NCBI RefSeq assembly: GCF_025215075.1
Contig: NZ_JAOBTH010000027.1
Span: 1 to 64,000, forward strand
Source: Tenacibaculum haliotis
GTDB taxonomy: Bacteria > Bacteroidota > Bacteroidia > Flavobacteriales > Flavobacteriaceae
Length of the DNA stretch: 64,000 bases
Reading direction: 5' to 3'
Numbering within the stretch: the first letter of the stretch is position 1; each line of letters starts with the position of its first letter. A program made the translations under genes and the position numbers. The notes below the pieces were generated by a model that worked only from the letters and a program-made list of their open reading frames with translations, searched no databases and was not told the origin of the DNA. Below, in pieces: positions 52,962 to 62,931 of this stretch.

Positions 52962-53320
52962 GAGTTTGAATATATTAAATAAGCGATATATAAAAGTAAG
53001 AATTGTATAGGCAAGCGTATAATTGCGATTTTCTTAGAACCAATTGCAGGTTTTTCTTTAAATAAATCCCATATGTGTAATGGTAAAAAAATAACCATCA
53101 ATATAAAAAAACCGATGGCTGCATTTTTTACTGTTGCATTAAATAAAAGACCTATTCCGATAACAAATTCTACAAAACCAGCAGCATAATTTACTAGTAA
53201 CTTTGGTAATGGCTTTGGTATAAATCCGTTAAAAAAACGTGGCTTTACAAAATGCATAACCCCTATATATCCTAAAAACACTCCGAAGATTATTCGGAGT
53301 GTTAAAACTAAAATATCCAT
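52958..53320 (-). CDS. DoxX-like membrane protein
   Basis: The protein has 120 residues with four TM helices (about 4-22, 46-62, 67-83, 100-117). The pattern LRIIFGVFLGYIGVMHFVKP, LVNYAAGFVEFVIGIGLLF, FILMVIFLPLHIWDLF fits the DoxX/MauE-like family of small membrane proteins. Biochemical role unclear. It sits between the M28 peptidase and amidohydrolase genes, with 3-bp spacing and a 4-bp overlap, so they are co-translated. Confidence 0.88.
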   Translation of the reverse strand: MDILVLTLRIIFGVFLGYIGVMHFVKPRFFNGFIPKPLPKLLVNYAAGFVEFVIGIGLLFNATVKNAAIGFFILMVIFLPLHIWDLFKEKPAIGSKKIAIIRLPIQFLLLYIAYLIYSNS

Positions 53321-53323
53321 AAT

Positions 53324-54760
53324 TTATGGCTTTAGTGTTTCTTTATTGTATAAATATTTATCCATCAAATACACAATACTTGCCATTGATGCGCTTCCTA
53401 ATTCTAGTTCGCGTTTGTTTACCTTATCAAAAGTATCAGTAGCTGCATGATGGTAATCAAAATAACGTTGTGAATCTGGGCGATATCCAACCAGAGTAAC
53501 ATGTTCGTCTTTTAAAGGACCAATATCCGCACCACTTCCGCCTGCAGTAATATCATGCAATCCGTAAGGGGCTAATAATTTTTTCCAGCTTTGTAATAAT
53601 TTCCTGTTTTTATCATTTGCATCAATAGAAAAACCTCTTGGTGTGTGTCCGCCTGCATCTGATTCTAGAGCACCAATATGATGTTCTTTATTTAATTTTG
53701 CTAAACGCGCATATTCTGTAGCACCACGCAATCCATTTTCTTCATTCATAAAAAAGACAATGCGAATGGTATTTTTAGGTTTAATATTGTTCTTTTTTAA
53801 TAAGTAAGCTACTTCTAACGATTGTACAATTCCTGTTCCGTCGTCATGAGCGCCATCACCTAAATCCCAAGAATCTAAATGCCCACCAATAACCATAATT
53901 TTATCTGGATTTTCACTTCCTTTAATTTCTCCAACCACATTGTGTGAAGGTGCATCTGGTAGTGTTTCACAGCTTTGTTTTAAATAAAATTTAAGTGTTG
54001 GATTCTCTTTTAAATGCTTACTTAAATTTTCGGCAGCACGAGAACTAATTGCTGCTGAAGGAATATATTCTGATTTAGGAATATCTCCATATCCCATTGA
54101 TCCTGTATGCGGATAGTCATCTATTCCATTTGTCATAGAACGAACAATAACTGCTTTCGCTCCGAACTTACCAACTGCTGCTGCTCCGCCAAAACGCTGA
54201 CCAACACATCCGCCGTAGGCTTTAAATGTTTGAATTAATGTATTATCAAATGCTCCATTAAAAAAAACTATTTTTCCTTGTGCTTTGGCGCCTAATTTTT
54301 CAGCTTCTTTTAAACTTTTTACCTCAATAACTTCGGCTGTAATTCCGTTAATTGGTGTTGCAATAGATCCTCCGATAGCACAAACAGGCACATTAATTTC
54401 TTTGCCGTTAAAATTATAATTAGCTACTTCTTTTTCTCCACGAACCCAATGCGGTACCATAACCGGCTGTAACCAAACTGAATCCAACCCTACTTCGTTC
54501 ATTAATTTTTCACTCCAAATAACTGACTTCGCTGCTCCTTCTGAACCAGATAAACGGCTACCAACATTTGTAGTTAAATCTCGTAACCATTCGTAGGATT
54601 TACCCTCGGTTAATGCAGCGTTAAATAAGTGTTTTATTTGCGTAGAATCTATTTTTTCTTCCGAAGAAAAACCTTTAGAAGTTAAAGATGTTTCTTTGTT
54701 TTTTGTTTTACAAGAAATTATAAATAGTCCTGAAATTAGTAGTAATGATAGTTTTTTCAT
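53324..54760 (-). CDS. M28-family metallopeptidase lipoprotein
   Basis: The protein has 478 residues with lipobox FIISC (mature Cys17). A protease-associated insert domain (about 130-240) is followed by the M28 catalytic core: VIGGHLDSWD and DDGTG (two Zn ligands), NEENGLRGA (catalytic and Zn Glu), ESDAGG (Zn Asp), HHAATDT (last Zn His). A dizinc aminopeptidase or glutamate carboxypeptidase-like enzyme on the cell envelope. First gene of the operon with the DoxX-like and amidohydrolase genes, consistent with peptide or amide scavenging. Confidence 0.94.
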   Translation of the reverse strand: MKKLSLLLISGLFIISCKTKNKETSLTSKGFSSEEKIDSTQIKHLFNAALTEGKSYEWLRDLTTNVGSRLSGSEGAAKSVIWSEKLMNEVGLDSVWLQPVMVPHWVRGEKEVANYNFNGKEINVPVCAIGGSIATPINGITAEVIEVKSLKEAEKLGAKAQGKIVFFNGAFDNTLIQTFKAYGGCVGQRFGGAAAVGKFGAKAVIVRSMTNGIDDYPHTGSMGYGDIPKSEYIPSAAISSRAAENLSKHLKENPTLKFYLKQSCETLPDAPSHNVVGEIKGSENPDKIMVIGGHLDSWDLGDGAHDDGTGIVQSLEVAYLLKKNNIKPKNTIRIVFFMNEENGLRGATEYARLAKLNKEHHIGALESDAGGHTPRGFSIDANDKNRKLLQSWKKLLAPYGLHDITAGGSGADIGPLKDEHVTLVGYRPDSQRYFDYHHAATDTFDKVNKRELELGSASMASIVYLMDKYLYNKETLKP

Positions 54761-54911
54761 TTATGACACTGTTTTAAAGTGCCATAAATGTAAGTTTTAT
54801 ATTTTAATATCAGAGCCGATAGCCAAGGTTTTAATTTAAAGCCGTTTGCTATGGATTAAGCACAACTATTCTTTATAAATAGTTACGTGTACAGATATTT
54901 AGATTCTTGTT

Positions 54912-56705
54912 TTAGAAAATAGAATCAAACTTCCAAGTTAAACCTCCCATGGCCTGAAATCCTTGTACATTAAAGTTATTAAATCTCTGATAACTATTAT
55001 TTAATACATTATTAAGATTTAAAAACACAGAAAATGAGTCATTGAAATGATAACCACCATTAAAATTTATATCGAAATAATCATCTAAATCAATCGTTGA
55101 AAAAGTTTCTAATGGTAAAGTATCATATAATTTTCCTTTTCGCTGTCCTACAAAAAAGAAGTTAGCACCAGCAAACCATTTATTAGTTTTGTATGTACCA
55201 AAGAGTTCCCCTTTAATTTTTGGAGTATTCCAAGGTTCTAATTCATTTGTTAACGTAAATTTATTAAACTGTCCGTTTAAACCTACACTAAGGTTTTTAA
55301 TTCCATCAAAAGCAACTTCACCAAAAAAGGATACTAATTTAATATCATCATATTCCGTATTAAAAGAATTTCCATAATCATATCCGAAGAAAGAAAAGGC
55401 ATCTGTTCCTGCATTATTATTTCCGTCTGATTTTGATTGATTCAATGCAAAAAACGGATTGTTTTCTATCTCAGCATAACTTGCTTTAAAATTATAGCTA
55501 AATTGAGAATCTAACCTTCCTTTAATTCCCGCAAAAGCATTGTACTTTTTATTTGTTTGTAATATGTTTTGAGTTGGAGAAATGTAAGGGTTTTTATCTG
55601 ATAATGATTTATAGGTATTTGTTTTTAGGTCTCCCGACACTCCAACAAAAACATTCGCAAAATCTTTCACTATAGGATACGAAACCTCTATATCTGGGCA
55701 GATAAAAAAGTTGTTATTTTTATTTTGAATGTCTAAAGAAAAGTATGCTTTTGCCCCTATTTTTATCGCTAAATCTCGTACTCTAAAGTTATATGTTGGG
55801 TGCGCACCAAAAGTAAAAAAACTATGTTTTAACTCACTTCTAGTATTATAACTATTTTCGAAACTGGTTCCTAAATAACTTAACGTTGTATTAATGTAAA
55901 GATCATTTAATTCGCGGTGAAAATTATTTAAAGGAAATTTAAATTTTGCATTTCCATCAATTAAAAACTCACTACTACTCATTGCATCTGTTAAAAGCGA
56001 AACGGCAGCATTTCCTTCTTCTAAATAAGAATCCTCGAATTTAATGTTTCCGAAAATTGTAAACGAATTGTAAGATTGTTCTTCTTCTATGGCGCTAACA
56101 GTGGCATCAGTGAAATTTATATTTGTTGGTAAACCATACCAATTGTGTTTATTTCTTTCAGCTTTTAAACCTGCTTTCCAACTTAAATAACGTTCTTGCT
56201 GCGCATAAAACAAACTTAAATTTAGATCATAAAAAGTACTACTTAAACGTGTTTTTTCAACAGGATCTGCAGATAACAAGAATTTTAAATGCGCTCCGAA
56301 TTCACTATTATAACTTTCGTTTCTTCTTATATGAGCTTCCAAAAAAGGGCTAATTTTATTCCCCAATCCTAAAGAAAAATAATTATCATATAACGCTTCT
56401 TTTTTTCCTAAATCTAACTTTTTCATCACACCGCTTTTAGGAATAAAAGTTGAAGCAACAGGCACTGAAAAAATAGTATATTCTAATTCTTTTTTCTGCG
56501 TTTCTTTGGTGTGTTTTATTATTGGTTTTTGCTTAATTTTAAAAGCATCGGTAATTTTAGGAACATAAGAAGTAACTACATTAACAACTTCTGTTTTTAT
56601 AATGGTATCCTTTGCTTTTTCGGGTGCTTTTTTTTCTTGCGCATTTGCAATTGAAATTACAAATAAAACAAGTAAACCTAAGTGCTTTTTAATTGATTTA
56701 ATCAT
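54912..56705 (-). CDS. TonB-receptor-like outer membrane beta-barrel protein without plug
   Basis: The protein has 597 residues from the ATG at 56705. The frame extends eight codons to a TTG at 56729, but the signal peptide MIKSIKKHLGLLVLFVISIA fits the ATG. After a 50-residue linker (VVTSYVPKITDAFKIKQKP) the rest is barrel strands (FSLGLGNKISPFLEAHIRR, LYINTTLSYLGTSFENSY), ending in LGGYHFNDSFSVFLNLNNVL-like strands and GGLTWKFDSIF. There is no plug domain. It is coupled to the TPR gene, 27 bp away, a pairing usual in this group. Confidence 0.85.
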   Translation of the reverse strand: MIKSIKKHLGLLVLFVISIANAQEKKAPEKAKDTIIKTEVVNVVTSYVPKITDAFKIKQKPIIKHTKETQKKELEYTIFSVPVASTFIPKSGVMKKLDLGKKEALYDNYFSLGLGNKISPFLEAHIRRNESYNSEFGAHLKFLLSADPVEKTRLSSTFYDLNLSLFYAQQERYLSWKAGLKAERNKHNWYGLPTNINFTDATVSAIEEEQSYNSFTIFGNIKFEDSYLEEGNAAVSLLTDAMSSSEFLIDGNAKFKFPLNNFHRELNDLYINTTLSYLGTSFENSYNTRSELKHSFFTFGAHPTYNFRVRDLAIKIGAKAYFSLDIQNKNNNFFICPDIEVSYPIVKDFANVFVGVSGDLKTNTYKSLSDKNPYISPTQNILQTNKKYNAFAGIKGRLDSQFSYNFKASYAEIENNPFFALNQSKSDGNNNAGTDAFSFFGYDYGNSFNTEYDDIKLVSFFGEVAFDGIKNLSVGLNGQFNKFTLTNELEPWNTPKIKGELFGTYKTNKWFAGANFFFVGQRKGKLYDTLPLETFSTIDLDDYFDINFNGGYHFNDSFSVFLNLNNVLNNSYQRFNNFNVQGFQAMGGLTWKFDSIF

Positions 56706-56732
56706 TGAACTCTTTTTTGTTTTTAACAAATT

Positions 56733-59700
56733 TTAGTTTTGGGTGTTTACTGATTCGTTTGTTTTTGCTTCTTTATTCTTTATCGAACGAAGTTCGTTTG
56801 TAGCTTCTTCGGTAACATCTTTATATTGTGTAAAATTCTTAACAATATTTTCTAATATATAAGTAGCCTGATATGCATCTTTTAAAGCGTAATAATTTTT
56901 AGCCATTATAATATAACTTTTAACACCCCAATATTTATATGATGAGTAATTGGCTATTAAATTTTGCACCGCTTTATTAGATGTTTCGTAATCTTTATAA
57001 TCGTTTAAAAAGAAAGCATTATAATACAATGTTTCTGCTTTTAACTCGCCCGTTGCTGTTTTACCAACTTCGTTAAAAAACTCTTCAGCTGTTAAAAAAT
57101 CATTTGTTTTAAAAGCCGCACGTGCCATAATTATTTTAGCATCCTCAGTTATATTTGCTTCCATTTTACCAGCTCCTAAAACTTTTTCAGCATAGGTAAT
57201 CGCATTCGAATATTCTTTCTTTTTATAATACCCTTTCATTAAATTACTTTGAGCAAAAATGATATTCTGCGGATAGTTAGCTTCTTTTTCAAGTTGCTCT
57301 AAAACAGGCATTCCCTTATCCCAGTTTTCTTCTTCTAAATAAATTTTAGCCAATTTAGTTAACGCTTCTTCTGAAAATTCACTTTTATTTTGACTAATTA
57401 CATAACTATAATGTGGAACTGCACTTTTAAATTGATGTGTATTATTATACGATTGTGCTAAATAAAAATGAGCTTTTAAAGCATTTATTCCAGTAGGAAA
57501 TGTTTGAAGATATTTATTAAAACCTTCGATTGCTTTAGTGCTATTGTTCTCTAAAAATTTATTCTCTGCAGATTGGTAAGTCGCATTATCTAACTCGGCA
57601 TCTGAAACATTTATAAATTTCACACCCTTAACCCATACAGCATACTCATCTACTTTACCAATATCTATATATACATTTTTAATATTGGTGACCGCTTGTT
57701 TTGCTTCTTTTGAATTTGGATGTTTTGCTACCACCTCTTTATATTTCTCTAAAGCTTCTGTATTTTTATTATTGTTATAATACAATAAACCCTGACGTAA
57801 CAACACATTAGGTACATAATTACTACTTGCGTGTTTTAACAACAAACTATTGTAAGTTTCTTGCGCTTTGCTAGAGTTATTTATCGTTGTATATGTTGTT
57901 GCTATCTGAAACAAGGCATCATCTTGTAATTGAGAATCCGCATAATTATTAACTAGCGTTTTTAAATTTTTGATTTTAGTTTCGTTTTCTCCCATAAACC
58001 CGTAACTCATACCAGTTTGATATTGCGCATAATCTGCACCAACACCACCTTCGTTAATTACTTTTTTATATGAATTAATTGCTTTTGAAAAGTTTTTGGA
58101 AGCATAAAACGAATCACCTAGTCGGTTTGAAGCATCATCATTTATATCATTATCATCATATTTAATATCTAAGAACTCCTGAAAATGTTTCGCTGCATCC
58201 TCATATTTCTTTTGTTTAAAATAAGTGTAAGCAATGTTGTATTCTAACTTTTTAGTATCCTCTAAATTTGTGTCTGTAATTAGTAAAAAGTTCTTTAAAG
58301 CTTCGTTGTAATTTCCTAATAAATATTCCGTTTCTGCAAACCAAAAAGTTCCTTTATTAATAACAATATTATTTTCTGATAAAGTAGCCTGTAAAAAATA
58401 AGGCTTCGCGGCTAATAATTTACTTTCATTAAATAACTGAATTCCTCTATACAACGAAACTTCGTTTGCTATCTTTTCGTTTTCTGGTGATTTAACACTA
58501 TTTAAATAATCTAAAGCACCTTGATAATCTTGCTGATGCAAATAAGAAGTAATTAATAACTCGTTTATTTCAGCAGTATTTGGTGAATTTGGATATTTTG
58601 CTAAAAATCCTTTTAAAACATCAGGAACACTTTCGTACGGATTTCCTTGCTCGTAACTTAATTTCGCATAACTTAACGATGCACTTTCAGTTATTTTAAG
58701 GTCAAATCCCATCTCGCTCGCATTTTTAAATGCATTTAAAGCTGCTGGTTTTTGCTGTAATTCTAAATAACATTCTCCTAAATGGTAGTAAGCATTTTGT
58801 GCTACTTTATTGTTACCTCCTATAATTTTATTAAAATTACCAATTGCTGCTTCGTAGTTTTTTTGTTGATAATAAGCATAACCTAAATAATAATAATCGG
58901 TATTTGTCCACTTACCTCTTTTACCTTTATAAGCTTTTAAATAAGGAATTGCTTGGTCATATTTTTTAAGATTGAAATAACTCTCTCCAACTATTTTAGA
59001 AATTTGAGATATCTCTTTTTCATCTTTTGATTCTTTTAAAAGTTTTTCACCAATTTTTACTGATTTATCAAAACGCCCGGCTTTAAAACTGATATCTAAA
59101 ATATAGTAATTTGCTTTTGCTTGATAAGTAGCATCATTTGCTAATTGACTTAAATTATCCTCCGCTTCTCCAAAATTTTCTTGTTTGTAAGCAATATATC
59201 CGAAGTAATAACGCGCATCGTTTCCATAAATAGGGTTCCCTAACAAGGTTTGAAATCGAGACTTAGCATCTTTTAAATAATTAGAAACCAACAATGCATA
59301 TCCCATTTTATAGTTCAACTCGTCTCTTTCTGGCTGACTTAATAGTTTTTCATTTACCTTTTGATACCATTTTAATGCGTGAGCCGCCTTTCTGTTTGCA
59401 AAATAATAGTTCCCTACGTTTAAAAAAGCCTTTTCTTTTTTGTTACTATATGGATGATTTTCTACAAACGCCAACACTTTATCATTTCCATCATCTTGAA
59501 TCAGTTTTATAGCGCACATTGCATCATAATAGTCGGCATCAGCTTTGCTATTTTTATGATCTCCTGATTTTTGAGACACCTCAACAAACAACTCCTGTGC
59601 GGCTGCATAAGCTTTGTTATTATAAAGCTTTATTGCTTTATGATAATCGGATGTAATTTCTGAATTAATAGCTGATTCTTGGGCTATTATAGTTGTTGAA

Positions 59701-59753
59701 AAGACTATTAAAAATAACAAATAACAGCTTTTATTATAACAAATAAATCTCAT
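56733..59753 (-). CDS. large TPR-repeat periplasmic protein
   Basis: The protein has 1006 residues with signal peptide (STTIIAQE). Almost the whole length is tetratricopeptide repeats (for example YYLGYAYYQQKNYEAAIGNF, AYYHLGECYLELQQKPAALN, ADYAQYQTGMSYGFMGENE, LFQIATTYTTINNSSKAQET), about 25 units. A protein-protein interaction scaffold in the periplasm. It is co-transcribed with the barrel protein, so it may act on outer membrane assembly or transport. It has a clear promoter box, overlapping the divergent ftsE control region. Confidence 0.9.
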   Translation of the reverse strand: MRFICYNKSCYLLFLIVFSTTIIAQESAINSEITSDYHKAIKLYNNKAYAAAQELFVEVSQKSGDHKNSKADADYYDAMCAIKLIQDDGNDKVLAFVENHPYSNKKEKAFLNVGNYYFANRKAAHALKWYQKVNEKLLSQPERDELNYKMGYALLVSNYLKDAKSRFQTLLGNPIYGNDARYYFGYIAYKQENFGEAEDNLSQLANDATYQAKANYYILDISFKAGRFDKSVKIGEKLLKESKDEKEISQISKIVGESYFNLKKYDQAIPYLKAYKGKRGKWTNTDYYYLGYAYYQQKNYEAAIGNFNKIIGGNNKVAQNAYYHLGECYLELQQKPAALNAFKNASEMGFDLKITESASLSYAKLSYEQGNPYESVPDVLKGFLAKYPNSPNTAEINELLITSYLHQQDYQGALDYLNSVKSPENEKIANEVSLYRGIQLFNESKLLAAKPYFLQATLSENNIVINKGTFWFAETEYLLGNYNEALKNFLLITDTNLEDTKKLEYNIAYTYFKQKKYEDAAKHFQEFLDIKYDDNDINDDASNRLGDSFYASKNFSKAINSYKKVINEGGVGADYAQYQTGMSYGFMGENETKIKNLKTLVNNYADSQLQDDALFQIATTYTTINNSSKAQETYNSLLLKHASSNYVPNVLLRQGLLYYNNNKNTEALEKYKEVVAKHPNSKEAKQAVTNIKNVYIDIGKVDEYAVWVKGVKFINVSDAELDNATYQSAENKFLENNSTKAIEGFNKYLQTFPTGINALKAHFYLAQSYNNTHQFKSAVPHYSYVISQNKSEFSEEALTKLAKIYLEEENWDKGMPVLEQLEKEANYPQNIIFAQSNLMKGYYKKKEYSNAITYAEKVLGAGKMEANITEDAKIIMARAAFKTNDFLTAEEFFNEVGKTATGELKAETLYYNAFFLNDYKDYETSNKAVQNLIANYSSYKYWGVKSYIIMAKNYYALKDAYQATYILENIVKNFTQYKDVTEEATNELRSIKNKEAKTNESVNTQN

Positions 59754-59815
59754 GTTTTTTTAGATATATAAGAACTATAACGTTCTTTTTTTGTTTTTGT
59801 TGGTAAACGATGCAT

Positions 59816-59823
59816 CAAAAGTA
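59816..59823 (-). promoter_or_regulatory. TPR gene -7 box (TACTTTTG on minus)
   Basis: Exact TAnnTTTG 62 bp upstream of the TPR gene ATG. Confidence 0.5.
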
Positions 59824-59854
59824 AGAAATGTTATAGAATTAAGTAATAAAATTT

Positions 59855-59862
59855 TAGATTTG
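59855..59862 (+). promoter_or_regulatory. ftsE -7 box (TAGATTTG)
   Basis: Exact TAnnTTTG, 18 bp before the ftsE start. Confidence 0.55.
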
Positions 59863-59879
59863 TAAAAACGAATCGATAT

Positions 59880-60563
59880 ATGGAAAGACCTGTTTTACAT
59901 CTTGAAAATGCTGATATTTATCAGCAAGATAATTTAGTATTATCAAAAGTTAACTTCAAATTAAATAGAGGTGATTTTTATTATTTGATAGGAAAAACAG
60001 GAAGCGGAAAAAGTAGCTTACTAAAAACCTTGTATGGCGATTTACGCTTGCAACGTGGTTTGGGCGAAATTGTAGGTTTTGATTTAAAACAGATGAAAGA
60101 AAATGACATTCCTTTTTTAAGAAGAAAACTAGGAATCGTTTTTCAAGATTTTAAACTTTTAAATGATCGAAATGTTTTTGAAAATTTAGAGTTTGTTTTA
60201 AAAGCTACCGGCTGGAAAAACAAAACCGATATGAAAGATAAAATCTATGAGGTTTTAGACAAGGTCGGTATGAAAGAAAAGTATTATAAGAAAACATTCG
60301 AACTTTCAGGAGGTGAGCAACAACGAGTTGCTATTGCAAGAGCATTATTAAATGATCCTGAATTAATCTTAGCAGATGAACCTACTGGTAATCTAGACCC
60401 AAAAACTTCGTTAGAAGTAATGCAACTTTTAAATAAAATTCATATTAGCGGAAAAACAATTTTAATGGCTACTCATGATTATCAATTAATTGTAAAATTT
60501 AAGCAAAAAACAATTAAGTGTGAAGGTGGAGAATTGTTTGAAGTTGTACAGCAACAACAATAA
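59880..60563 (+). CDS. ftsE: cell division ATP-binding protein FtsE
   Basis: The protein has 227 residues, the FtsE size. Walker [10 protein letters not shown] (about 38-46), Q-loop [17 protein letters not shown] (typical of FtsE), signature [15 protein letters not shown], Walker [15 protein letters not shown]-loop MATHDY. It works with the membrane protein FtsX to activate peptidoglycan hydrolases at the septum. ftsX is not next to it here, as usual in Bacteroidota. The gene is divergent from the TPR gene. Confidence 0.92.
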   Translation: MERPVLHLENADIYQQDNLVLSKVNFKLNRGDFYYLIGKTGSGKSSLLKTLYGDLRLQRGLGEIVGFDLKQMKENDIPFLRRKLGIVFQDFKLLNDRNVFENLEFVLKATGWKNKTDMKDKIYEVLDKVGMKEKYYKKTFELSGGEQQRVAIARALLNDPELILADEPTGNLDPKTSLEVMQLLNKIHISGKTILMATHDYQLIVKFKQKTIKCEGGELFEVVQQQQ

Positions 60564-60587
60564 AAAAATAATTTTCATAAAAAATAA

Positions 60588-60609
60588 CCCACTTCACGAA
60601 TGAAGTGGG
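60588..60609 (+). terminator. hairpin after ftsE
   Basis: Perfect 9-bp stem CCCACTTCA/TGAAGTGGG with loop CGAA, 24 bp after the ftsE stop, without a T-run. A weak terminator or a 3'-end structure. Confidence 0.5.
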
Positions 60610-60712
60610 AAATTGCTATGAAAAACTATGAAAAAGAAACACTATTAATGTTTCTCTATAATAAAGACGTTGTGTTTTAAAGAACCTTACAACTTTAACA
60701 TTAAAAAAAGAC

Positions 60713-60746
60713 AAACCCCTGAATAATTAAGTTATTCAGGGGTTTT
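60713..60746 (-). terminator. mdh terminator
   Basis: Stem AAACCCCTGAATAA/TTATTCAGGGGTTT with a short loop, just after the mdh stop. Confidence 0.85.
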
Positions 60747-60769
60747 ATAATATTTGTACTAAATACTGT

Positions 60770-61696
60770 TTATAAGTTTAAAGCAGCATTGTTATTTTTA
60801 ACAGCTTCAGCAGAAGCAGCTAAATGCTCTTTTTCAGCAGCTGATAAATTGATTTCAACAATATTTTCAATTCCGTTTTTACCTAAAACAACAGGAACTC
60901 CAATACATAAATCGTTTAAACCGTATTCACCATCTAATAAAGTAGAACAAGGGAATATTTTTTTAGTATCACAAGCAATAGCTTGTACCATACCAGAAAC
61001 TGCAGCACCTGGCGCATACCAAGCAGAAGTACCTAATAAACCAGTTAATGTAGCTCCACCAACTTTAGTATCTTGCATAACTTGTTCTAATCTTTCTTCT
61101 GATAAAAATTCAGAAACAGGAACAGAGTTACGAGTCGCTAAACGCGTTAAAGGCACCATTCCTTTATCAGAGTGCCCTCCAATAACCATTCCGTCTACAT
61201 CAGAAATAGGCGCTCCTAAAGCTTCTGCTAAACGATATTTAAAACGAGCAGAATCTAAAGCTCCACCCATACCAATAATTCTATTTTTAGGTAATCCAGT
61301 TGCTTTATGCACTAAATAAGTCATTGTATCCATTGGGTTAGAAACCACAATGATAATCGTGTTAGGTGACTCTGCTACTAAACTAGCGGCAACCGTTTTT
61401 ACGATACCTGCATTGATACCTAATAATTCGTCACGAGACATACCCGGTTTACGAGCAATACCAGAAGTAATTACACAAACATCCGATTCTGCAGTTTTAC
61501 TATAATCACCAGTAGTACCTGTAATTTTAGTATCAAAACCATTTAAAGAAGCCGTTTGCATTAAATCCATTGCTTTACCTTCAGCAAAACCTTCTTTAAT
61601 ATCTACTAATACAACTTCTGATGCGAAATTTTTAATTGCAATGTACTCTGCACAACTTGCACCTACAGCACCTGCTCCTACAACTGTTACTTTCAT
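60770..61696 (-). CDS. mdh: malate dehydrogenase
   Basis: This enzyme oxidises malate to oxaloacetate with NAD in the TCA cycle. The protein has 308 residues, of the LDH-like MDH family. NAD fold VTVVGAGAVGASCAEYIA, Asp at the end of strand 2 (VVLVDIKEG, NAD preference), substrate arginines in RKPGMSRDELL, VSNPMDTMTY, catalytic His in GGHSDKGMVPL. It is cytoplasmic, with its own promoter box (61744-61737) and terminator. Confidence 0.96.
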   Translation of the reverse strand: MKVTVVGAGAVGASCAEYIAIKNFASEVVLVDIKEGFAEGKAMDLMQTASLNGFDTKITGTTGDYSKTAESDVCVITSGIARKPGMSRDELLGINAGIVKTVAASLVAESPNTIIIVVSNPMDTMTYLVHKATGLPKNRIIGMGGALDSARFKYRLAEALGAPISDVDGMVIGGHSDKGMVPLTRLATRNSVPVSEFLSEERLEQVMQDTKVGGATLTGLLGTSAWYAPGAAVSGMVQAIACDTKKIFPCSTLLDGEYGLNDLCIGVPVVLGKNGIENIVEINLSAAEKEHLAASAEAVKNNNAALNL

Positions 61697-61736
61697 TTTT
61701 TTATATATTTAATTGTGATGATTAATTTAAGTTGCA

Positions 61737-61744
61737 CAAAAATA
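61737..61744 (-). promoter_or_regulatory. mdh -7 box (TATTTTTG on minus)
   Basis: Exact TAnnTTTG, 40 bp upstream of the mdh ATG. Confidence 0.5.
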
Positions 61745-61761
61745 ACGATTTGGCTATGGAT

Positions 61762-61807
61762 ATAAAAACAAAACCTCATTGAAATTTCAATGAGGTTTTG
61801 TTTTTAT
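61762..61807 (-). terminator. terminator of the 61820 gene
   Basis: A perfect 46-nt palindrome (AAAACCTCATTGAAA/TTTCAATGAGGTTTT core), 12 bp after the stop. Confidence 0.88.
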
Positions 61808-61819
61808 GTTATTTATTTT

Positions 61820-62845
61820 TTATCTAAAACTAAAAGCAATACCTGCATTTACAGAATTATATTCTTGCATTGTATAACTTCCAAATATTTTAAAGAAACC
61901 TAAACTTAAACGTGTACCTATAGTTGCGTTAAAGCCACCTGTACTTGTACTTAAAGATAAAGGGTTTTTACCAAGGTCTTCTCTAACAGTAACAGAAGGT
62001 ATGGTTGAAGATTGGTAATTGGCATGAAAGCTGTCACCTTTTACATCTAATTTAGTATTACCGCCATTATAGCCAAAACCACCATAAAAATTAATGATAG
62101 GGAAGTTAATAGACGCAATTGCTTGTACTGTATATGTATTTAATCTAAATTCAGTAACTCCATTTCTAACTTCAATATCTCCATCAACATCACCGATAGT
62201 GTAATCAACATTCATGTTAGTGTATGCAGCTAATAAAGAAACATGTAATGGTAGTTTATCTAAAGGGCCAAACCAACTAGTAATTTCTTTTTTAAGACCA
62301 ATACCAAATAAACCAGCTTTTACATCATCAGATCCTACTTTAGGAACATAACGTACCATCGCTTCTAATTTAAAAGGCAATCCTAAACCTACCTGAATTG
62401 CTGGTGCAGGGGCTATATTTACACCTTCACCTTTTGGCATTGTAAAATCAGTTGATACATCTATTCCATTTGATTTACCATTAAAAGTTAAGGTAGGTGT
62501 ATTTATGTTATCTTCTGCAGCTATCGTAGGAGAGGTTGTGTTGCCATTAAGGTCAATATTATCTGATAAACCTAGCTTTGTTAAGTTAAAAATTTCATCT
62601 TTAGAGGGAACAAAAGAGCCACTTGCAGCGATTGTTATATCAAATCCAAATTTTTTATGGACTTTAGCGGTATGGTACCAACCATTATTCATACTATAAA
62701 TTACCCCTTTCATAGCAGGATCTATATATGCGTTTGTTAGTTTTGAAGCATCTTCTTTTGCTAAAAGAATTGTTTCTAATTCTTGTGCTTTTGCATTAAA
62801 AGCTAAAGCGAAAACAGCTACTAATGATAAAATTATTTTTTTCAT
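61820..62845 (-). CDS. DUF6588-like outer membrane protein
   Basis: The protein has 341 residues with signal peptide (LAFNAKAQ). A conserved N-terminal region, AYIDPAMKGVIYSMNNGWYHTAKVHKKFGFDI, is followed by barrel-like strands (AIQVGLGLPFKLEAMVRYVP, VSLLAAYTNMNVDYTI, NFYGGFGYNGGNTKL, IGTRLSLGFFKIFGSYTMQE) ending in GIAFSFR. This fits the DUF6588 family of Bacteroidota outer membrane proteins, whose role is unknown. Single gene with promoter box and terminator. Confidence 0.82.
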   Translation of the reverse strand: MKKIILSLVAVFALAFNAKAQELETILLAKEDASKLTNAYIDPAMKGVIYSMNNGWYHTAKVHKKFGFDITIAASGSFVPSKDEIFNLTKLGLSDNIDLNGNTTSPTIAAEDNINTPTLTFNGKSNGIDVSTDFTMPKGEGVNIAPAPAIQVGLGLPFKLEAMVRYVPKVGSDDVKAGLFGIGLKKEITSWFGPLDKLPLHVSLLAAYTNMNVDYTIGDVDGDIEVRNGVTEFRLNTYTVQAIASINFPIINFYGGFGYNGGNTKLDVKGDSFHANYQSSTIPSVTVREDLGKNPLSLSTSTGGFNATIGTRLSLGFFKIFGSYTMQEYNSVNAGIAFSFR

Positions 62846-62867
62846 TTTACTAGGTTTTTATTTTCTA

Positions 62868-62875
62868 CAAATGTA
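62868..62875 (-). promoter_or_regulatory. -7 box (TACATTTG on minus) of the 62845 gene
   Basis: Exact TAnnTTTG, 22 bp upstream of the ATG at 62845. Confidence 0.5.
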
Positions 62876-62878
62876 ATA

Positions 62879-62910
62879 AAAAAGCTCAACCTTTTTAGAT
62901 TGAGCTTTTT
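62879..62910 (-). terminator. gyrB terminator
   Basis: Stem AAAAGCTCAA/TTGAGCTTTT with a 10-nt loop, 21 bp after the gyrB stop. Confidence 0.8.
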
Positions 62911-62931
62911 AGTTTTATTTAATTATGATTG